64,000 nt of DNA from Klebsiella planticola ATCC 33531 (GTDB lineage Bacteria; Pseudomonadota; Gammaproteobacteria; Enterobacterales; Enterobacteriaceae). The notes beneath the pieces were generated by a model that ran no database searches, was not told where the DNA came from, and saw nothing but the letters and a program-made list of their open reading frames with translations. The stretch is taken from NCBI RefSeq assembly GCF_000735435.1, contig NZ_JMPP01000055.1:124001-188000 (forward strand), in the 5' to 3' direction. The first letter of the stretch is position 1; each line of letters starts with the position of its first letter. The position numbers were made by a program, and so were the translations under genes. Shown here piece by piece: positions 43,725 through 58,396 of the stretch.

Positions 43725-44342
43725 TCACACCTCCTTCGGGTTGGCCAGATAGCCGGTTGTATCACCGCACGGACGACTATTGGCGTTCGGTTTAATGACA
43801 ATGCTGGGTTTTGTAAAGTGCGCGGATGGCAGCGGCGCAACCGCAGCCAGTTCGCCGTGTTTCTTGCGCAGCTCTTCGATAGGGCCAAAGTCCAGCGCGC
43901 GCAGCGGGCAGGATTCGACGCAAATGGGTTTTTTACCCTCGGCAACGCGCTGGTAGCAGCCATCACACTTGGTCATATGCCCTTTCGCGGCATTGTACTG
44001 CGGCGCACCGTACGGGCAGGCCATATGACAATAGCGACAGCCGATGCACACATCTTCATCAACCACGACAAAAACGTCATCGCGTTTATGCATAGCGCCG
44101 CTCGGGCACACTTTGGTGCAGGCCGGGTCTTCGCAATGGTTACAGGCGATGGATAAGTAATAGGCAAAGACGTTCTGATGCCAGACGCCGTTGTCCTCCT
44201 GCCAGTCGCCGCCCGCATATTCATAAATGCGGCGGAAGCTGACGTCCGGCGTTAAGTTTTTGAAGTCTTTACAGGCCAGCTCGCAGGTTTTACAACCGGT
44301 GCAACGAGCAGAATCGATAAAAAATCCGTATTGAGTTGTCAT
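43725..44342 (-). CDS. dmsB: DMSO reductase iron-sulfur subunit DmsB
   Basis: A 205-residue ferredoxin-like protein that carries electrons from DmsC to DmsA through four 4Fe-4S clusters. The four cysteine groups are CTGCKTCELAC, CNHCEDPACTKVC, CIGCRYCHMAC and CDGCYQRV...CVESC. Starts 10 bp after dmsA. Same length as E. coli DmsB. Confidence 0.97.
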   Translation of the reverse strand: MTTQYGFFIDSARCTGCKTCELACKDFKNLTPDVSFRRIYEYAGGDWQEDNGVWHQNVFAYYLSIACNHCEDPACTKVCPSGAMHKRDDVFVVVDEDVCIGCRYCHMACPYGAPQYNAAKGHMTKCDGCYQRVAEGKKPICVESCPLRALDFGPIEELRKKHGELAAVAPLPSAHFTKPSIVIKPNANSRPCGDTTGYLANPKEV

Positions 44343-44352
44343 CGGTTATTCC

Positions 44353-46791
44353 TTACAGCTTCTCAACCTGGACCAGGTTGGTGTGCGATGGGTTACCTTT
44401 CGCCAAAGGCGACGGGCGTTGGGTGGTGAGCACGTTGATGCTCCCCGCCTGATCCACGCGTCCTGCGTCCGGGTTATACCAGGCGCCCTCACCCAGCGCG
44501 ACAACGCCAGGCATCATCCGCGGCGTCACTTTGGCTTCGATATGCACTTCGCCGCGATCGTTGTAAATACGGATGCGATCGCCGTTGGCAATGCCGCGTT
44601 GTTTCGCGTCGAGCGGGTTAATCCACATCTCCTGACGACAGGCGGCCTTCAGCACATCGACGTTGCCGTAGGTGGAGTGAACGCGCGACTTGTAGTGAAA
44701 ACCGGTCAGCTGCAGCGGGAATTTCGCCGTCAGCGGATCGTTATAGTTTTCGAAACCTGGCGTATAAATCGGCAGCGGATCGATCACATCGCCATCGGGG
44801 AGTTCCCAGGTGGCGGCAATTTTCGCCAGCGCCTGGGAATAGATCTCAATTTTGCCCGACGGGGTCTCCAGCGGATTAGCCTGCGGATTGTCACGGAATG
44901 CCTTATAGGCAACATGATGCCCTTCCGGGTCGCGCTGCTTGTAAATCCCCTGCTGACGGAAGGTATCGAAGTCAGGCAAATCGGGAATAGCCTTGCGGGA
45001 AAGCTCGTGCAGATAGCGCATCCAGCCTTCCTGAGTGCGGCCTTCGGTAAACTTCTGCTCCACGCCCATGCGTTTTGCCAGTTCCGTGGTCATGTCATAA
45101 ATCGTTTTGCACTCAAAACGCGGTTTAATCACCTGGTCGGTGAAGATGACGTAGGACATGTTGCCGCAGGAAGCATCCAGCGCGAAGTCCATCTGTTCGG
45201 AAGCGGTGCAGTCCGGCAGCAGGATATCGGCATATTTTGCCGACGATGTCATGTGGCAGTCGATCACCACGATCATTTCGCACTTCTTATCATCCTGCAG
45301 GATTTCATGGGTGCGGTTGATATCAGAGTGCTGGTTAATCAGACAGTTACCGGCATAGTTCCAGATCATTTTAATCGGGACGTCCAGTTTATCTTTACCG
45401 CGCACGCCGTCACGCAGCGCCGTCATCTGTGGACCACGTTCAATCGCGTCGGTCCACATAAACATCGAGATGCTGGTCTCAACGGGGTTATCCAGCGTCG
45501 GCATACGCTCAAAAGGCAGGTCGTACGAACCTTCACGCGCGCCGGTATTACCTCCGTTGATGCCAACGTTACCGGTCAGAATCGACAGCATCGAGATAGC
45601 GCGGGTGGCGATTTCCCCATTCGCATGGCGCTGCGGCCCCCAGCCCTGGCTGATAAAGGCAGGTTTGGCTGTCGCAATTTCGCGTGCCAGCTGCACAATA
45701 CGCTCGACCGGAATCCCGGTAATCGTCGATGCCCACTGCGGCGTTTTGGCAGTACCGTCGCTACCCTGACCGAGGATGTAAGCCTTGTAGTGGCCGTTGG
45801 CCGGCGCATCGGCAGGCAACGTTTTCTCGTCATAGCCGACGCAGTATTTATCGAGGAACGGCTGATCGACCAGGTTTTCGGTGATCATCACCCAGGCGAG
45901 CGCGGAAACCAGCGCGGCGTCGGTGCCTGGTCGAATCGGTATCCACTCATCTTCACGACCGGCGCCGGTATCGGTATAGCGCGGATCGACGATGATCATC
46001 CGGGCATTGGATTTTTGCCGCGCTTGCTCCAGGTAGTACGTTACCCCGCCGCCGCTCATCCGCGTTTCGCCGGGGTTGTTGCCGAACAGCACCACCAGTT
46101 GGCTGTTTTCGATATCCGATGGGCTGTTACCGTCGGCCCAGCCGCCGTAGGTGTAATTCAGGCCCGCGGCAATTTGCGCCGATGAATAATCGCCATAGTG
46201 GTTAAGGTAACCGCCGCAGCAGTTCATCAGACGTGCGATGAGCGTTTTTCCCGGTGGCCAGGAGCGGGTCATGGTGCCGCCAAGAGTACCGGTACCGTAA
46301 TTCAGATAGATAGATTCGTTACCGTAATCTTTAATCAGGCGCTGCATATTGCTGGCGATAGTATCGAATGCTTCTTCCCAGCTGATGCGCTCAAATTTTC
46401 CTTCCCCGCGTTTGCCAACGCGCTTCATGGGATACTTCAGACGATCGGGGTTGTAGACACGGCGACGCATGGAACGCCCGCGCAAACAGGCGCGTACCTG
46501 ATGCAGGCCGTCATAGTTGTCGTCGCCGGTATTATCCGTTTCAACGTATTTAATTTCGCCATCAACCACATGCATACGCAGCGGACAACGGCTGCCGCAG
46601 TTCACGGTACAGGCACTCCAGGTGACCGTTTCCTTCACCGGTGCCAGAGCGTCTGCAGCATGGGCAATGCGTGTAAACGGTAGGGTAAATGCGCTGCTGG
46701 CCATCGCCAGACCGCCAATTGCCGTGGTTTTCATTAAACCACGCCGGCTTACTTCGGCAGCCAGTAAAGCATCGGGGGCTTTAATTTTCAT
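44353..46791 (-). CDS. dmsA: Anaerobic DMSO reductase catalytic subunit DmsA
   Basis: An 812-residue molybdenum bis-MGD enzyme reducing dimethyl sulfoxide and various N-oxides. The twin-arginine signal SRRGLMKT (residues 15-22) with a hydrophobic stretch ending AHA directs it to the Tat system. The 4Fe-4S region CTVNCGSRC precedes the Mo domain; the conserved serine ligand lies in the GGTMTRSWPPG region. Start at 46791 (MKIKAPDALL) is chosen; 12 extra residues are possible to 46827. FNR-like and ModE-type sites precede it. Confidence 0.96.
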   Translation of the reverse strand: MKIKAPDALLAAEVSRRGLMKTTAIGGLAMASSAFTLPFTRIAHAADALAPVKETVTWSACTVNCGSRCPLRMHVVDGEIKYVETDNTGDDNYDGLHQVRACLRGRSMRRRVYNPDRLKYPMKRVGKRGEGKFERISWEEAFDTIASNMQRLIKDYGNESIYLNYGTGTLGGTMTRSWPPGKTLIARLMNCCGGYLNHYGDYSSAQIAAGLNYTYGGWADGNSPSDIENSQLVVLFGNNPGETRMSGGGVTYYLEQARQKSNARMIIVDPRYTDTGAGREDEWIPIRPGTDAALVSALAWVMITENLVDQPFLDKYCVGYDEKTLPADAPANGHYKAYILGQGSDGTAKTPQWASTITGIPVERIVQLAREIATAKPAFISQGWGPQRHANGEIATRAISMLSILTGNVGINGGNTGAREGSYDLPFERMPTLDNPVETSISMFMWTDAIERGPQMTALRDGVRGKDKLDVPIKMIWNYAGNCLINQHSDINRTHEILQDDKKCEMIVVIDCHMTSSAKYADILLPDCTASEQMDFALDASCGNMSYVIFTDQVIKPRFECKTIYDMTTELAKRMGVEQKFTEGRTQEGWMRYLHELSRKAIPDLPDFDTFRQQGIYKQRDPEGHHVAYKAFRDNPQANPLETPSGKIEIYSQALAKIAATWELPDGDVIDPLPIYTPGFENYNDPLTAKFPLQLTGFHYKSRVHSTYGNVDVLKAACRQEMWINPLDAKQRGIANGDRIRIYNDRGEVHIEAKVTPRMMPGVVALGEGAWYNPDAGRVDQAGSINVLTTQRPSPLAKGNPSHTNLVQVEKL

Positions 46792-46828
46792 GGATACTCG
46801 CTTTGGTTGCTCACAATTCACTGACAAT

Positions 46829-46852
46829 CGTTATATAGATACATATATAACG
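46829..46852 (-). promoter_or_regulatory. ModE-type operator upstream of dmsA
   Basis: CGTTATATA-N6-TATATAACG is a perfect 9-bp inverted repeat, matching the ModE consensus. ModE with bound molybdate represses modABC and also affects dmsA in E. coli. It lies 38 bp before the dmsA start and downstream of the predicted RNA start. Confidence 0.75.
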
Positions 46853-46896
46853 AATTTAATCTTTTATAGTTTTTTATGCTGCGCTAACACCAAGGG

Positions 46897-46938
46897 AGTA
46901 TGGGGGGAATCGCCAGAGGGATTATTGCCCGGCATCAA
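46897..46938 (-). promoter_or_regulatory. dmsA promoter with FNR-like box
   Basis: On the minus strand TTGAT-GCCG-GGCAA (46925-46938) resembles the E. coli dmsA FNR site. CATACT (46897-46902) is a plausible -10, and the spacing puts the box at about -41.5. FNR would activate dmsABC without oxygen. The serS terminator begins only 15 bp upstream. Confidence 0.65.
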
Positions 46939-46952
46939 TAAGGGGATAAAAA

Positions 46953-46974
46953 AAAAGCGCCCGAAGGCGCTTTT
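46953..46974 (-). terminator. serS terminator
   Basis: AAAAGCGCC / GGCGCTTTT stem with CGAA loop; on the minus strand it is followed by a long T-run. Confidence 0.9.
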
Positions 46975-46992
46975 GAGAAACAGGTAAAAAAA

Positions 46993-49720
<2,728 letters not shown>

Positions 49721-49728
49721 ATTCGCCT

Positions 49729-50340
49729 CTACTTACGTTGATCGTCCACCGTCACCCCTTTCGGCGGTGTAAAGGTGAACTTCGATGCATCGACCGCACC
49801 GTTTTGCTGAGACTTCAGCTGGTAGCTGCTGCGCTGGTCATCCTGCTCTACCGCGCTGAACTGATGGATGGTCCCGTCGCGGCCCACGTTAATCGTAAAC
49901 TGCTTCAGGTTGCCGCCGCCGCTTTTTGGCGTCAGGACAAAATCATCGCCGTTTTGCTTGATGTTGTACTGCTGCCAGTCGTTGGACTGGTTGCGGGCAA
50001 TCAGCATAAACGGCGTGTTGCTGGTGGCGTCTTTCAGCCAGGTGACGGTTGCCTGCTCCACAAACGGGTTGTAGAACCACAGGGTCTTCCCGTCAGAGAC
50101 CAGAATGCTTTCATCCGGCTGGGTCATATGCCAGTTAAACAGATTCGGACGTTTAACCCACAGGTCGCCCTGTCCGTCCTGCACGGCGTTACCGCTGCCA
50201 TCGGTCACTTTTTGGGTGAAGCTGGCATGGAAGCTGCTCACTTTATCGAGGCGGCTTTTCAAATCACTGGCGGCATCCGCCCAAACCTGGCTCACGACAA
50301 ATCCAGACAGTAATGCACAGGTGATTGCGAGTTTTTTCAT
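49729..50340 (-). CDS. lolA: Outer-membrane lipoprotein carrier LolA
   Basis: A 203-residue periplasmic chaperone that takes lipoproteins from LolCDE to LolB. A 21-residue signal peptide ends VWA before [10 protein letters not shown]. The mature protein is an 11-strand half-barrel. Full length. Between ftsK (123 bp) and rarA (8 bp) on the same strand. Confidence 0.97.
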   Translation of the reverse strand: MKKLAITCALLSGFVVSQVWADAASDLKSRLDKVSSFHASFTQKVTDGSGNAVQDGQGDLWVKRPNLFNWHMTQPDESILVSDGKTLWFYNPFVEQATVTWLKDATSNTPFMLIARNQSNDWQQYNIKQNGDDFVLTPKSGGGNLKQFTINVGRDGTIHQFSAVEQDDQRSSYQLKSQQNGAVDASKFTFTPPKGVTVDDQRK

Positions 50341-50463
50341 TGTTATTCCTTAATGTGCGTCACTCCCGACGCGGGAGCCTCTTCTGCCTCCTAATTTAGG
50401 GCCGCCTGGCACGGCGGAACAGCAGAACAGGCTGATTTTGCGCTTATTTACCCAACTTTGCAC

Positions 50464-53400
50464 TTACTCGAAGGGCGGCGGCGCCAGCACTTCACGGTTA
50501 CCATTATGGCCCTGCTCGCTGACGATACCCTGCGCTTCCATCTGTTCGATAATACGTGCCGCACGGTTATATCCGATGCGGAACTGACGCTGAACGCCGG
50601 AAATCGAGGCTTTACGTTTTTCAGTGACGAAGTTTACGGCCTGATCGAACAACGGATCCAGCTCTTCACCACCGTCAAAGCCGCCGCTGCCGCCTTCGCT
50701 TTCACTATCTGACGTAATGCCGTCAACATACTGCGGACGCCCGCGCGCTTTCCAGTCCTGAACCACGGCGTGGACTTCCTGGTCGCGAACAAACGCGCCG
50801 TGGACACGAACCGGCATGGTCGAGTTCGGCCCGGAATAAAGCATATCCCCCATCCCCAGCAGTGATTCCGCACCGCCCTGATCGAGGATGGTACGCGAGT
50901 CAATTTTGCTCGAGACGGTGAAGGCGATACGCGTCGGAATGTTCGCTTTAATAAGACCGGTAATCACGTCAACCGACGGACGCTGGGTTGCCAGCACGAG
51001 GTGAATACCCGCCGCACGCGCTTTCTGCGCCAGACGAGCAATCAGCTCTTCGACCTTCTTGCCGACGGTCATCATCAGGTCGGCGAATTCATCCACCAGA
51101 ACGACGATATACGGCAGTTTTTCCAGCACCGGATGGACGGCATCCATACTGTCGCCCGGTTTCCAGTACGGATCCGGAATCGGACGGCCCATACGCGCCG
51201 CTTCGGCGATTTTCTCGTTGTAACCCGCCAGGTTACGCACGCCCAGCGCCGACATCAGCTTGTAGCGACGCTCCATTTCGTTCACGCTCCAGCGCAGTGC
51301 GTTAGCGGCGTCTTTCATATCGGTGACGACTTCGGTCAGCAGATGCGGGATCCCTTCATAGACCGACAGTTCAAGCATTTTCGGGTCGATCATAATGAAG
51401 CGCACATCTTCCGGCTGCGCTTTATAAAGCATGCTGAGGATCATGGCATTCACCCCAACCGATTTACCGGAACCGGTGGTACCAGCAACCAGCAGGTGCG
51501 GCATTTTTGCCAGATCGGCAACGACCGGATCGCCGGCGATGTCTTTACCCAGCACCACGGTGAGCGGCGATGGGTTATCGCGGAATTTGGTGTTATCCAG
51601 CACTTCACGCAGATAAACGGTCTGACGTTTTTTATTCGGCAGTTCCAGACCCACGTACGGTTTACCCGGAATCACTTCCACGACGCGCACCGCAATGGTG
51701 GACAAGGAGCGGGCCAGGTCACGCGAAAGGTTTGAAATCCGCGCGGCCTTCACGCCCGGCGCCAGATTCAGTTCGAAGCGAGTGATAACCGGGCCTGGCG
51801 AGTAGTTCACCACATCGGCTTTAATACGGAAGTCAGCCAGACGGGCCTCAACCAGGCGCGCCATTTGCTCCAGCGCGAAGGTATCCACCGGCTCGACCTC
51901 GCTCGGCGGCGGGGTCAGCAGATCCAACGACGGCAGCGGCGTCGTCGGCCGTTGCATCGGCTGGCTGTTGCCGTTACGCATCAGCAGCGGGTGAATCAGG
52001 CTATCCTGCGGCGGCACTGCGGCTGTCTGCTGCGGCATGTGGCCCTGATGGGCTTGCTGCGGCTGATAGCTCTGTGCGGCAGGCTGAGGCTGCTGCGGAG
52101 GTTGAACCGGCTGCACAGGTTGTTGATACGGTTGTTGTACCGGCGACGATTGCGCCGGTTGTTGATACCGTTGGACGGGCTGCTGGTACTGCTGCACCGG
52201 CGGCTGAGTCTCCGGCATCGGCGTGAACAGCGGTTCGCTCGGACCGTCATCGACCAGCGCTTTCATCGGCGAGAAATCATAATCCGCAGGAGAGAACGGC
52301 GTTGCGCCCTGCGGCTGTTCGCTGCTGTAGCGCTGCTGCTGCGACGCCGCAAACTGACGGGCCAGTTCAGCTTCAGCTGCGGAGTCATCCTCTTCATCCT
52401 GCGCGTAGACTTCGCCGTAACGCTGCTGCTGGGTGGCGGCAAACTGGCGCGCCAGTTCGTCCTGTTCCAGCGCGTCCGCTTCTTCATCCGTTAACGGCTC
52501 GTCGTCATAGGCCTGATTCAGCTCCGCTTTACGCGCCCGCTCTTCAGCCATACGTTGCGACGGCAGTTTAATACCATACGATGCCAGCTCACGGCGCGTA
52601 GGGACGCGGACATGATTAGGACGCGGCAGTTTTGGACCAATCCCCTCTTTCACCTGCGCACGCGGCCCACCGGATGCCGGACTGAATAACGGCGCAGCAG
52701 ATGATGCGGCGGAAGCAACCGTCGCCGCCGTTGCACCAGCGCTCGTCGCCTGGTGTACACCGGCGGCAAGGGTGGTCACCGCTGCGGCTTCGACCGGAGA
52801 GGCTGGCGGTGGTGTAACAGGCCGTGTGGCGACCGGGCTTGCCGGCTCAGGGATCGGCTGATACCAGGCGGCCAGCTGCTCACGTTCGCGCGCACGTTTT
52901 TCTTCGACTTCTTCAAAATAATACATCGGCGGACGCTGCGGCTTCACCTCTTCCTGCGGCGCTTCAGGCGCTACGGCAGGGGCGGCTGCCGGCGGATCCG
53001 GTTGGTAAACCGGCTGCTGTACCGGCGCCTGCTCAGGCTGATACGCCTGATGCTGCGGGTAGGACGGCTCCGGCTGGTAAACCGGCTGCTGTACCGGCGC
53101 CTGCTCAGGCTGATACGCCTGATACTGCGGGTAGGACGGCTCCGGCTGGTAAACCGGCTGCTGCACCGGCGCCTGCTCAGGCTGATACACCTGATGCTGC
53201 GGGTAGGACGACTCCGGCTGATAAACCGGCTGCTGTACCGGCGCCTGCTCAGGCTGGTACGCCTGATGCTGCGGGTAGGACGGCTCCGGCTGGTAAACCG
53301 GCTGCGGCGCGTGCTCAGCTACCGGTTCAGCCCATGCCTGTGGCGCTGCGGTTGCAGCAGCTGCTGCTGCCAGCGGATCGGCAATGCTGTGACCATTTAA

Positions 53401-54381
53401 TAGCGGATCGTAAGGGTCAAAATCCCCCGGCCGCGCGGCGCTGGCGCCAGAGAACAACACATCGTCAGCATCGCCAGGACGTGCGGCGCTGGAGCCCGAA
53501 AAGAGTACATCGTCCGCCGCTACGGGCGCGCCGTTGGCGCTGAACTGTACATCCTCTTCGGCATCATCCATACGCTTGCCAGAGAACAGCGCGGCATCGG
53601 TTTTACGCCCCATCGGATTGGAGAATTTCTCCGCCAGACGCTGACGGCGAGCGAGCGCGCTGCGTAAAATGCGCGCACGACGAGATTCCTGCGGTTTGAC
53701 TGCGTCGTCGTAGTCGTCTTCATCGTCTTCGTATTCGTCCTCATCCACCCAGGTATCGTCCCGTCGGGTACGGTTGCTGGCGAAGGTCAGAACAGACAAA
53801 ATCGCACCGCCGAGTTTTTCGGCAATGCTGACCCATGACCAACCGGTAAACAGCGTTAAACCGGCCGCCCAGATGCAGAGCAACGCAATAGTGCCGCCGC
53901 TGCTGTGCAGCAACGGTTGCAGAGTGGTACTCAGTAAACTGCCGATCACGCCGCCGGAGGCAAAATACCAGATATCATCAGCGTTAATCGCGGCCAGGCC
54001 GCAGGAGGTCAGAATCAGCGCCAGTGCGCCAATTAAGCGTAGCGAAACAGCGAAGTAGTCGATGTACTCGTCGCTGGCCTGATTACGCCAGGCGAACCAA
54101 CAACCGCCGATAATAATCACGGGAATGGTGTAAGCCATTACGCCAAAAATGAAAAATAGCGTATCGGCAAGCCAGGCTCCCGGAATGCCACCTATGTTAT
54201 GAATAGGTTCATGCCAGGCCGTTTGCGACCAGCTAGGATCCGAGGGATTAAAGCTCAGTAATGCCGCCATCAGCCAGATGGCAAACAGGGAGCAAAGGAT
54301 GAGTAACGCCTCAAGGAGTCGGCGCCCGCTGCTTAACTTGGTCAGTTTGACTTCTTTGTCTTCGGTGTATTCCTGGCTCAA
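50464..54381 (-). CDS. ftsK: DNA translocase FtsK
   Basis: A 1305-residue septal DNA pump. Four N-terminal membrane helices (about residues 20-190) place it at the divisome; a long Pro/Gln-rich linker holds four 24-residue repeats of the [12 protein letters not shown] type plus [14 protein letters not shown] and VLFSGxSAARPGD duplications; the C-terminal motor has Walker A GTTGSGKS (near residue 970) and Walker [11 protein letters not shown]; the gamma domain winged helix (about 1240-1305) reads KOPS and activates XerCD at dif. E. coli FtsK is 1329 residues; the difference lies mainly in the linker. Confidence 0.97.
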   Translation of the reverse strand: MSQEYTEDKEVKLTKLSSGRRLLEALLILCSLFAIWLMAALLSFNPSDPSWSQTAWHEPIHNIGGIPGAWLADTLFFIFGVMAYTIPVIIIGGCWFAWRNQASDEYIDYFAVSLRLIGALALILTSCGLAAINADDIWYFASGGVIGSLLSTTLQPLLHSSGGTIALLCIWAAGLTLFTGWSWVSIAEKLGGAILSVLTFASNRTRRDDTWVDEDEYEDDEDDYDDAVKPQESRRARILRSALARRQRLAEKFSNPMGRKTDAALFSGKRMDDAEEDVQFSANGAPVAADDVLFSGSSAARPGDADDVLFSGASAARPGDFDPYDPLLNGHSIADPLAAAAAATAAPQAWAEPVAEHAPQPVYQPEPSYPQHQAYQPEQAPVQQPVYQPESSYPQHQVYQPEQAPVQQPVYQPEPSYPQYQAYQPEQAPVQQPVYQPEPSYPQHQAYQPEQAPVQQPVYQPDPPAAAPAVAPEAPQEEVKPQRPPMYYFEEVEEKRAREREQLAAWYQPIPEPASPVATRPVTPPPASPVEAAAVTTLAAGVHQATSAGATAATVASAASSAAPLFSPASGGPRAQVKEGIGPKLPRPNHVRVPTRRELASYGIKLPSQRMAEERARKAELNQAYDDEPLTDEEADALEQDELARQFAATQQQRYGEVYAQDEEDDSAAEAELARQFAASQQQRYSSEQPQGATPFSPADYDFSPMKALVDDGPSEPLFTPMPETQPPVQQYQQPVQRYQQPAQSSPVQQPYQQPVQPVQPPQQPQPAAQSYQPQQAHQGHMPQQTAAVPPQDSLIHPLLMRNGNSQPMQRPTTPLPSLDLLTPPPSEVEPVDTFALEQMARLVEARLADFRIKADVVNYSPGPVITRFELNLAPGVKAARISNLSRDLARSLSTIAVRVVEVIPGKPYVGLELPNKKRQTVYLREVLDNTKFRDNPSPLTVVLGKDIAGDPVVADLAKMPHLLVAGTTGSGKSVGVNAMILSMLYKAQPEDVRFIMIDPKMLELSVYEGIPHLLTEVVTDMKDAANALRWSVNEMERRYKLMSALGVRNLAGYNEKIAEAARMGRPIPDPYWKPGDSMDAVHPVLEKLPYIVVLVDEFADLMMTVGKKVEELIARLAQKARAAGIHLVLATQRPSVDVITGLIKANIPTRIAFTVSSKIDSRTILDQGGAESLLGMGDMLYSGPNSTMPVRVHGAFVRDQEVHAVVQDWKARGRPQYVDGITSDSESEGGSGGFDGGEELDPLFDQAVNFVTEKRKASISGVQRQFRIGYNRAARIIEQMEAQGIVSEQGHNGNREVLAPPPFE
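53000..53305 (-). repeat. 72-bp tandem repeats in ftsK linker
   Basis: Four units begin at 53000, 53072, 53144 and 53216, with a partial fifth from 53288. Units differ at a few bases. Each encodes 24 residues of the pattern [16 protein letters not shown] plus PEQAPVQQ. Confidence 0.92.
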
Positions 54382-54430
54382 AAAAGGCTCTCCAGGTATC
54401 AGGCTGTTTCCTGCCTGCTGCTAAAACGGA

Positions 54431-54460
54431 CAACAGTGCCGGGTCACCCCGGCACTGTTG
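54431..54460 (-). terminator. 13-bp hairpin after lrp, likely lrp terminator
   Basis: CAACAGTGCCGGG / CCCGGCACTGTTG perfect stem with TCAC loop, 57 bp after the lrp stop. On the minus strand TCCGTTTTAG follows, a short T-run. Confidence 0.6.
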
Positions 54461-54516
54461 CTGTATGGATTAACAGGAGTGTAATCAAACTACATCGATT
54501 TTGCACCTGTTCCGTG

Positions 54517-55011
54517 TTAGCGCGTCTTAATTACCAGACGATTACTTTGCTTGACTTCTTCCATTACCACGTAGGTACGGGTGTCGTTCACGCCCGGCAG
54601 ACGTAGCAGGGTCTCGCCCAGTAATTTGCGATACGCTGACATATCCGGCACGCGGGTTTTCAACAGATAGTCGAAATCACCGGATACCAGATGACACTCT
54701 TGAATTTCTTCAAGTTTTTGCACAGCGGCGTTAAATTGCTCAAACACATCCGGCGCGCCACGATTCAGAGTAATCTCAACAAATACCAGAAGTGATGCAT
54801 CCAGATAGTGCGGGTTGAGCAGCGCCGTATAGCCCTGAATAAAACCCTGTCTTTCCAGTCGACGCACGCGCTCAAGGCAAGGCGTCGGGGAAAGTCCCAC
54901 CCGTTTAGAAAGTTCGACGTTTGAAATACGCCCGTCTTTTTGCAGCTCATTCAAAATATTACGATCGATGCGGTCGAGATCTTTGCCAGGGCGCTTCTTG
55001 CTATCTACCAT
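54517..55011 (-). CDS. lrp: Leucine-responsive regulatory protein
   Basis: A 164-residue global regulator of amino acid metabolism, pili and transport. N-terminal helix-turn-helix (ILNELQKDGRISNVELSKRVGLSPTPCLERVRRLE) and C-terminal RAM domain binding leucine. Same length as E. coli Lrp. Divergent from trxB across a long gap that should include its autoregulated promoter. Confidence 0.98.
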   Translation of the reverse strand: MVDSKKRPGKDLDRIDRNILNELQKDGRISNVELSKRVGLSPTPCLERVRRLERQGFIQGYTALLNPHYLDASLLVFVEITLNRGAPDVFEQFNAAVQKLEEIQECHLVSGDFDYLLKTRVPDMSAYRKLLGETLLRLPGVNDTRTYVVMEEVKQSNRLVIKTR

Positions 55012-56515
<1,504 letters not shown>

Positions 56516-56543
56516 TCTTTACAAGTCAGTAACAAAGGTAAAG

Positions 56544-56572
56544 AAGGCGACGAAAAGTCGCCTTTATTTTTT
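56544..56572 (+). terminator. trxB terminator
   Basis: AAGGCGAC / GTCGCCTT stem with GAAAA loop, then TATTTTTT. Separates trxB from cydD. Confidence 0.9.
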
Positions 56573-56629
56573 CCTCGTTGTAACATTGCGTGGCCTAAAA
56601 ACCTCATAACTACACCTGCTAAGTGCGCA

Positions 56630-58396
56630 ATGAATAAAACCCGTCAACAAGAGTTAACACGCTGGTTAAAAGAGCAAAGCATTCTCTCCCGTCGCTGGTT
56701 GATGATTTCCCGCGCGCTGGGCGTCATTAGCGGCCTGCTGATCGTCGGTCAGGCCTGGCTGCTGGCGCGGATCCTTCATCGCATGATTATGGAGAATATT
56801 CCGGCGACGGCGCTGGTATTGCCGTTTATCGTCCTGGTGCTGATTTTTGTTCTGCGGGCCTGGGTGGTATGGCTGCGCGAGCGGGTAGGTTTCTATGCCG
56901 GGCAGCATATTCGCTATGAAATACGCCGCCAGGTGCTCGATCGCCTGCAGCAGGCCGGTCCCGCGTGGATTCAGGGGAAACCCGCCGGAAGCTGGGCGAC
57001 GCTGGTGCTTGAGCAAATTGACGATATGCACGACTACTACGCGCGCTATCTCCCGCAGATGACCCTCGCCGCCAGCGTCCCGCTGCTGATTGTCATCACC
57101 ATTTTCCCGATAAACTGGGCGGCGGCGCTGATTCTTCTCGGCACCGCCCCGCTGATCCCGCTGTTTATGGCGCTGGTCGGCATGGGCGCGGCGGAGGCTA
57201 ATCGCCGCAACTTTCTGGCGCTCGCTCGCCTGAGCGGCCACTTTCTCGACCGTCTGCGCGGGATGGAAACGCTGCGTCTCTTTCACCGTGGCGAAGCGGA
57301 GACGGACAATATTCGCCATGCTTCCCAGGATTTCCGCCAGCGGACGATGGAAGTGTTACGCCTCGCCTTTCTCTCCTCCGGCGTACTGGAGTTTTTCACC
57401 TCGCTTTCCATTGCTCTGGTTGCGGTTTACTTCGGTTTCTCCTATCTCGGAGAGCTCAACTTTGGCCACTATGGCGTAGGCGTCACCCTGATGTCAGGTT
57501 TCCTGGCCCTGATCCTGGCGCCGGAGTTTTTCCAGCCGCTGCGTGATTTAGGCACCTTTTACCATGCCAAAGCACAGGCCATCGGTGCCGCGGATAGTCT
57601 GAAAACGTTTATGGAAAAGCCGCTGGCGCAGGAAACTCGCGGCGAGAAGCTCCTCAGCGACAACGAACCGATCGGTCTCGAAGCGCGCGATGCGATCGTC
57701 AAATCGCCGGAAGGCAAAATCCTGGCGGGGCCGCTGAACTTTACGCTCCCTGCCGGTAAACGCGTCGTGCTGGTCGGTCAGAGCGGCTCCGGCAAAAGTT
57801 CGCTTTTGAATGCTTTGACCGGTTTTCTCCCTTACGACGGCTCGCTGTTGGTCAACGGCGTTGAACTGCGCGATCTTGACGCCAGCCGCTGGCATCGTCT
57901 GCTCAGCTGGGTGGGGCAGAACCCGCAGCTACCCGCCGCCACGCTTCGCGAAAACGTTCTGCTGGCCTGGCCGGAAGCCAGCGAAGCACAGCTTCAGCTT
58001 GCGCTGGATAAAGCCTGGGTGAGCGAATTCATCTCGCAACTGCCGCAAGGGATTAATACGCCGGTCGGCGATCAGGCGGGTCGTCTGTCCGTCGGGCAGG
58101 CGCAGCGTATCGCCGTGGCGCGGGCGCTGCTGGTACCGTGCCGGCTGTTATTGCTGGATGAGCCGGCCGCCAGCCTTGATGCGCATAGCGAACAGCGGGT
58201 CATGCAGGCGCTCTTTAATGCCTCTTCGCAGCAAACAACGCTGATGGTGACCCACCAGCTGGAAGGTATCGCCGACTGGGATGCCATCTGGGTGATGCAG
58301 GATGGGCAGATAGTCGAACAAGGGACGTATAGCCAGTTGGCGATGGCAAACGGGCCTTTTGCCGCCCTGTTAGCCCACCGTCAGGAGGAGATTTAA
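56630..58396 (+). CDS. cydD: Glutathione/cysteine exporter subunit CydD
   Basis: A 588-residue ABC half-transporter. With CydC it exports glutathione and cysteine (and binds heme) and is required to assemble cytochrome bd. Six membrane helices in residues about 20-320, then Walker A GQSGSGKSS, signature LSVGQAQRIAVARALL and Walker B LLLLDEPAASLD. Same length as E. coli. The stop is directly followed by the cydC start. Confidence 0.97.
   Translation: MNKTRQQELTRWLKEQSILSRRWLMISRALGVISGLLIVGQAWLLARILHRMIMENIPATALVLPFIVLVLIFVLRAWVVWLRERVGFYAGQHIRYEIRRQVLDRLQQAGPAWIQGKPAGSWATLVLEQIDDMHDYYARYLPQMTLAASVPLLIVITIFPINWAAALILLGTAPLIPLFMALVGMGAAEANRRNFLALARLSGHFLDRLRGMETLRLFHRGEAETDNIRHASQDFRQRTMEVLRLAFLSSGVLEFFTSLSIALVAVYFGFSYLGELNFGHYGVGVTLMSGFLALILAPEFFQPLRDLGTFYHAKAQAIGAADSLKTFMEKPLAQETRGEKLLSDNEPIGLEARDAIVKSPEGKILAGPLNFTLPAGKRVVLVGQSGSGKSSLLNALTGFLPYDGSLLVNGVELRDLDASRWHRLLSWVGQNPQLPAATLRENVLLAWPEASEAQLQLALDKAWVSEFISQLPQGINTPVGDQAGRLSVGQAQRIAVARALLVPCRLLLLDEPAASLDAHSEQRVMQALFNASSQQTTLMVTHQLEGIADWDAIWVMQDGQIVEQGTYSQLAMANGPFAALLAHRQEEI

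Noticed and set aside
44383-46185. 600-codon open frame antisense to dmsA
   Set aside because: Lies entirely opposite a clear molybdoenzyme gene; composition typical of an antisense frame.
52000-53310. ftsK repeat region as a CRISPR or mobile repeat
   Set aside because: Repeats are contiguous, in frame and encode the FtsK linker; there are no spacers.
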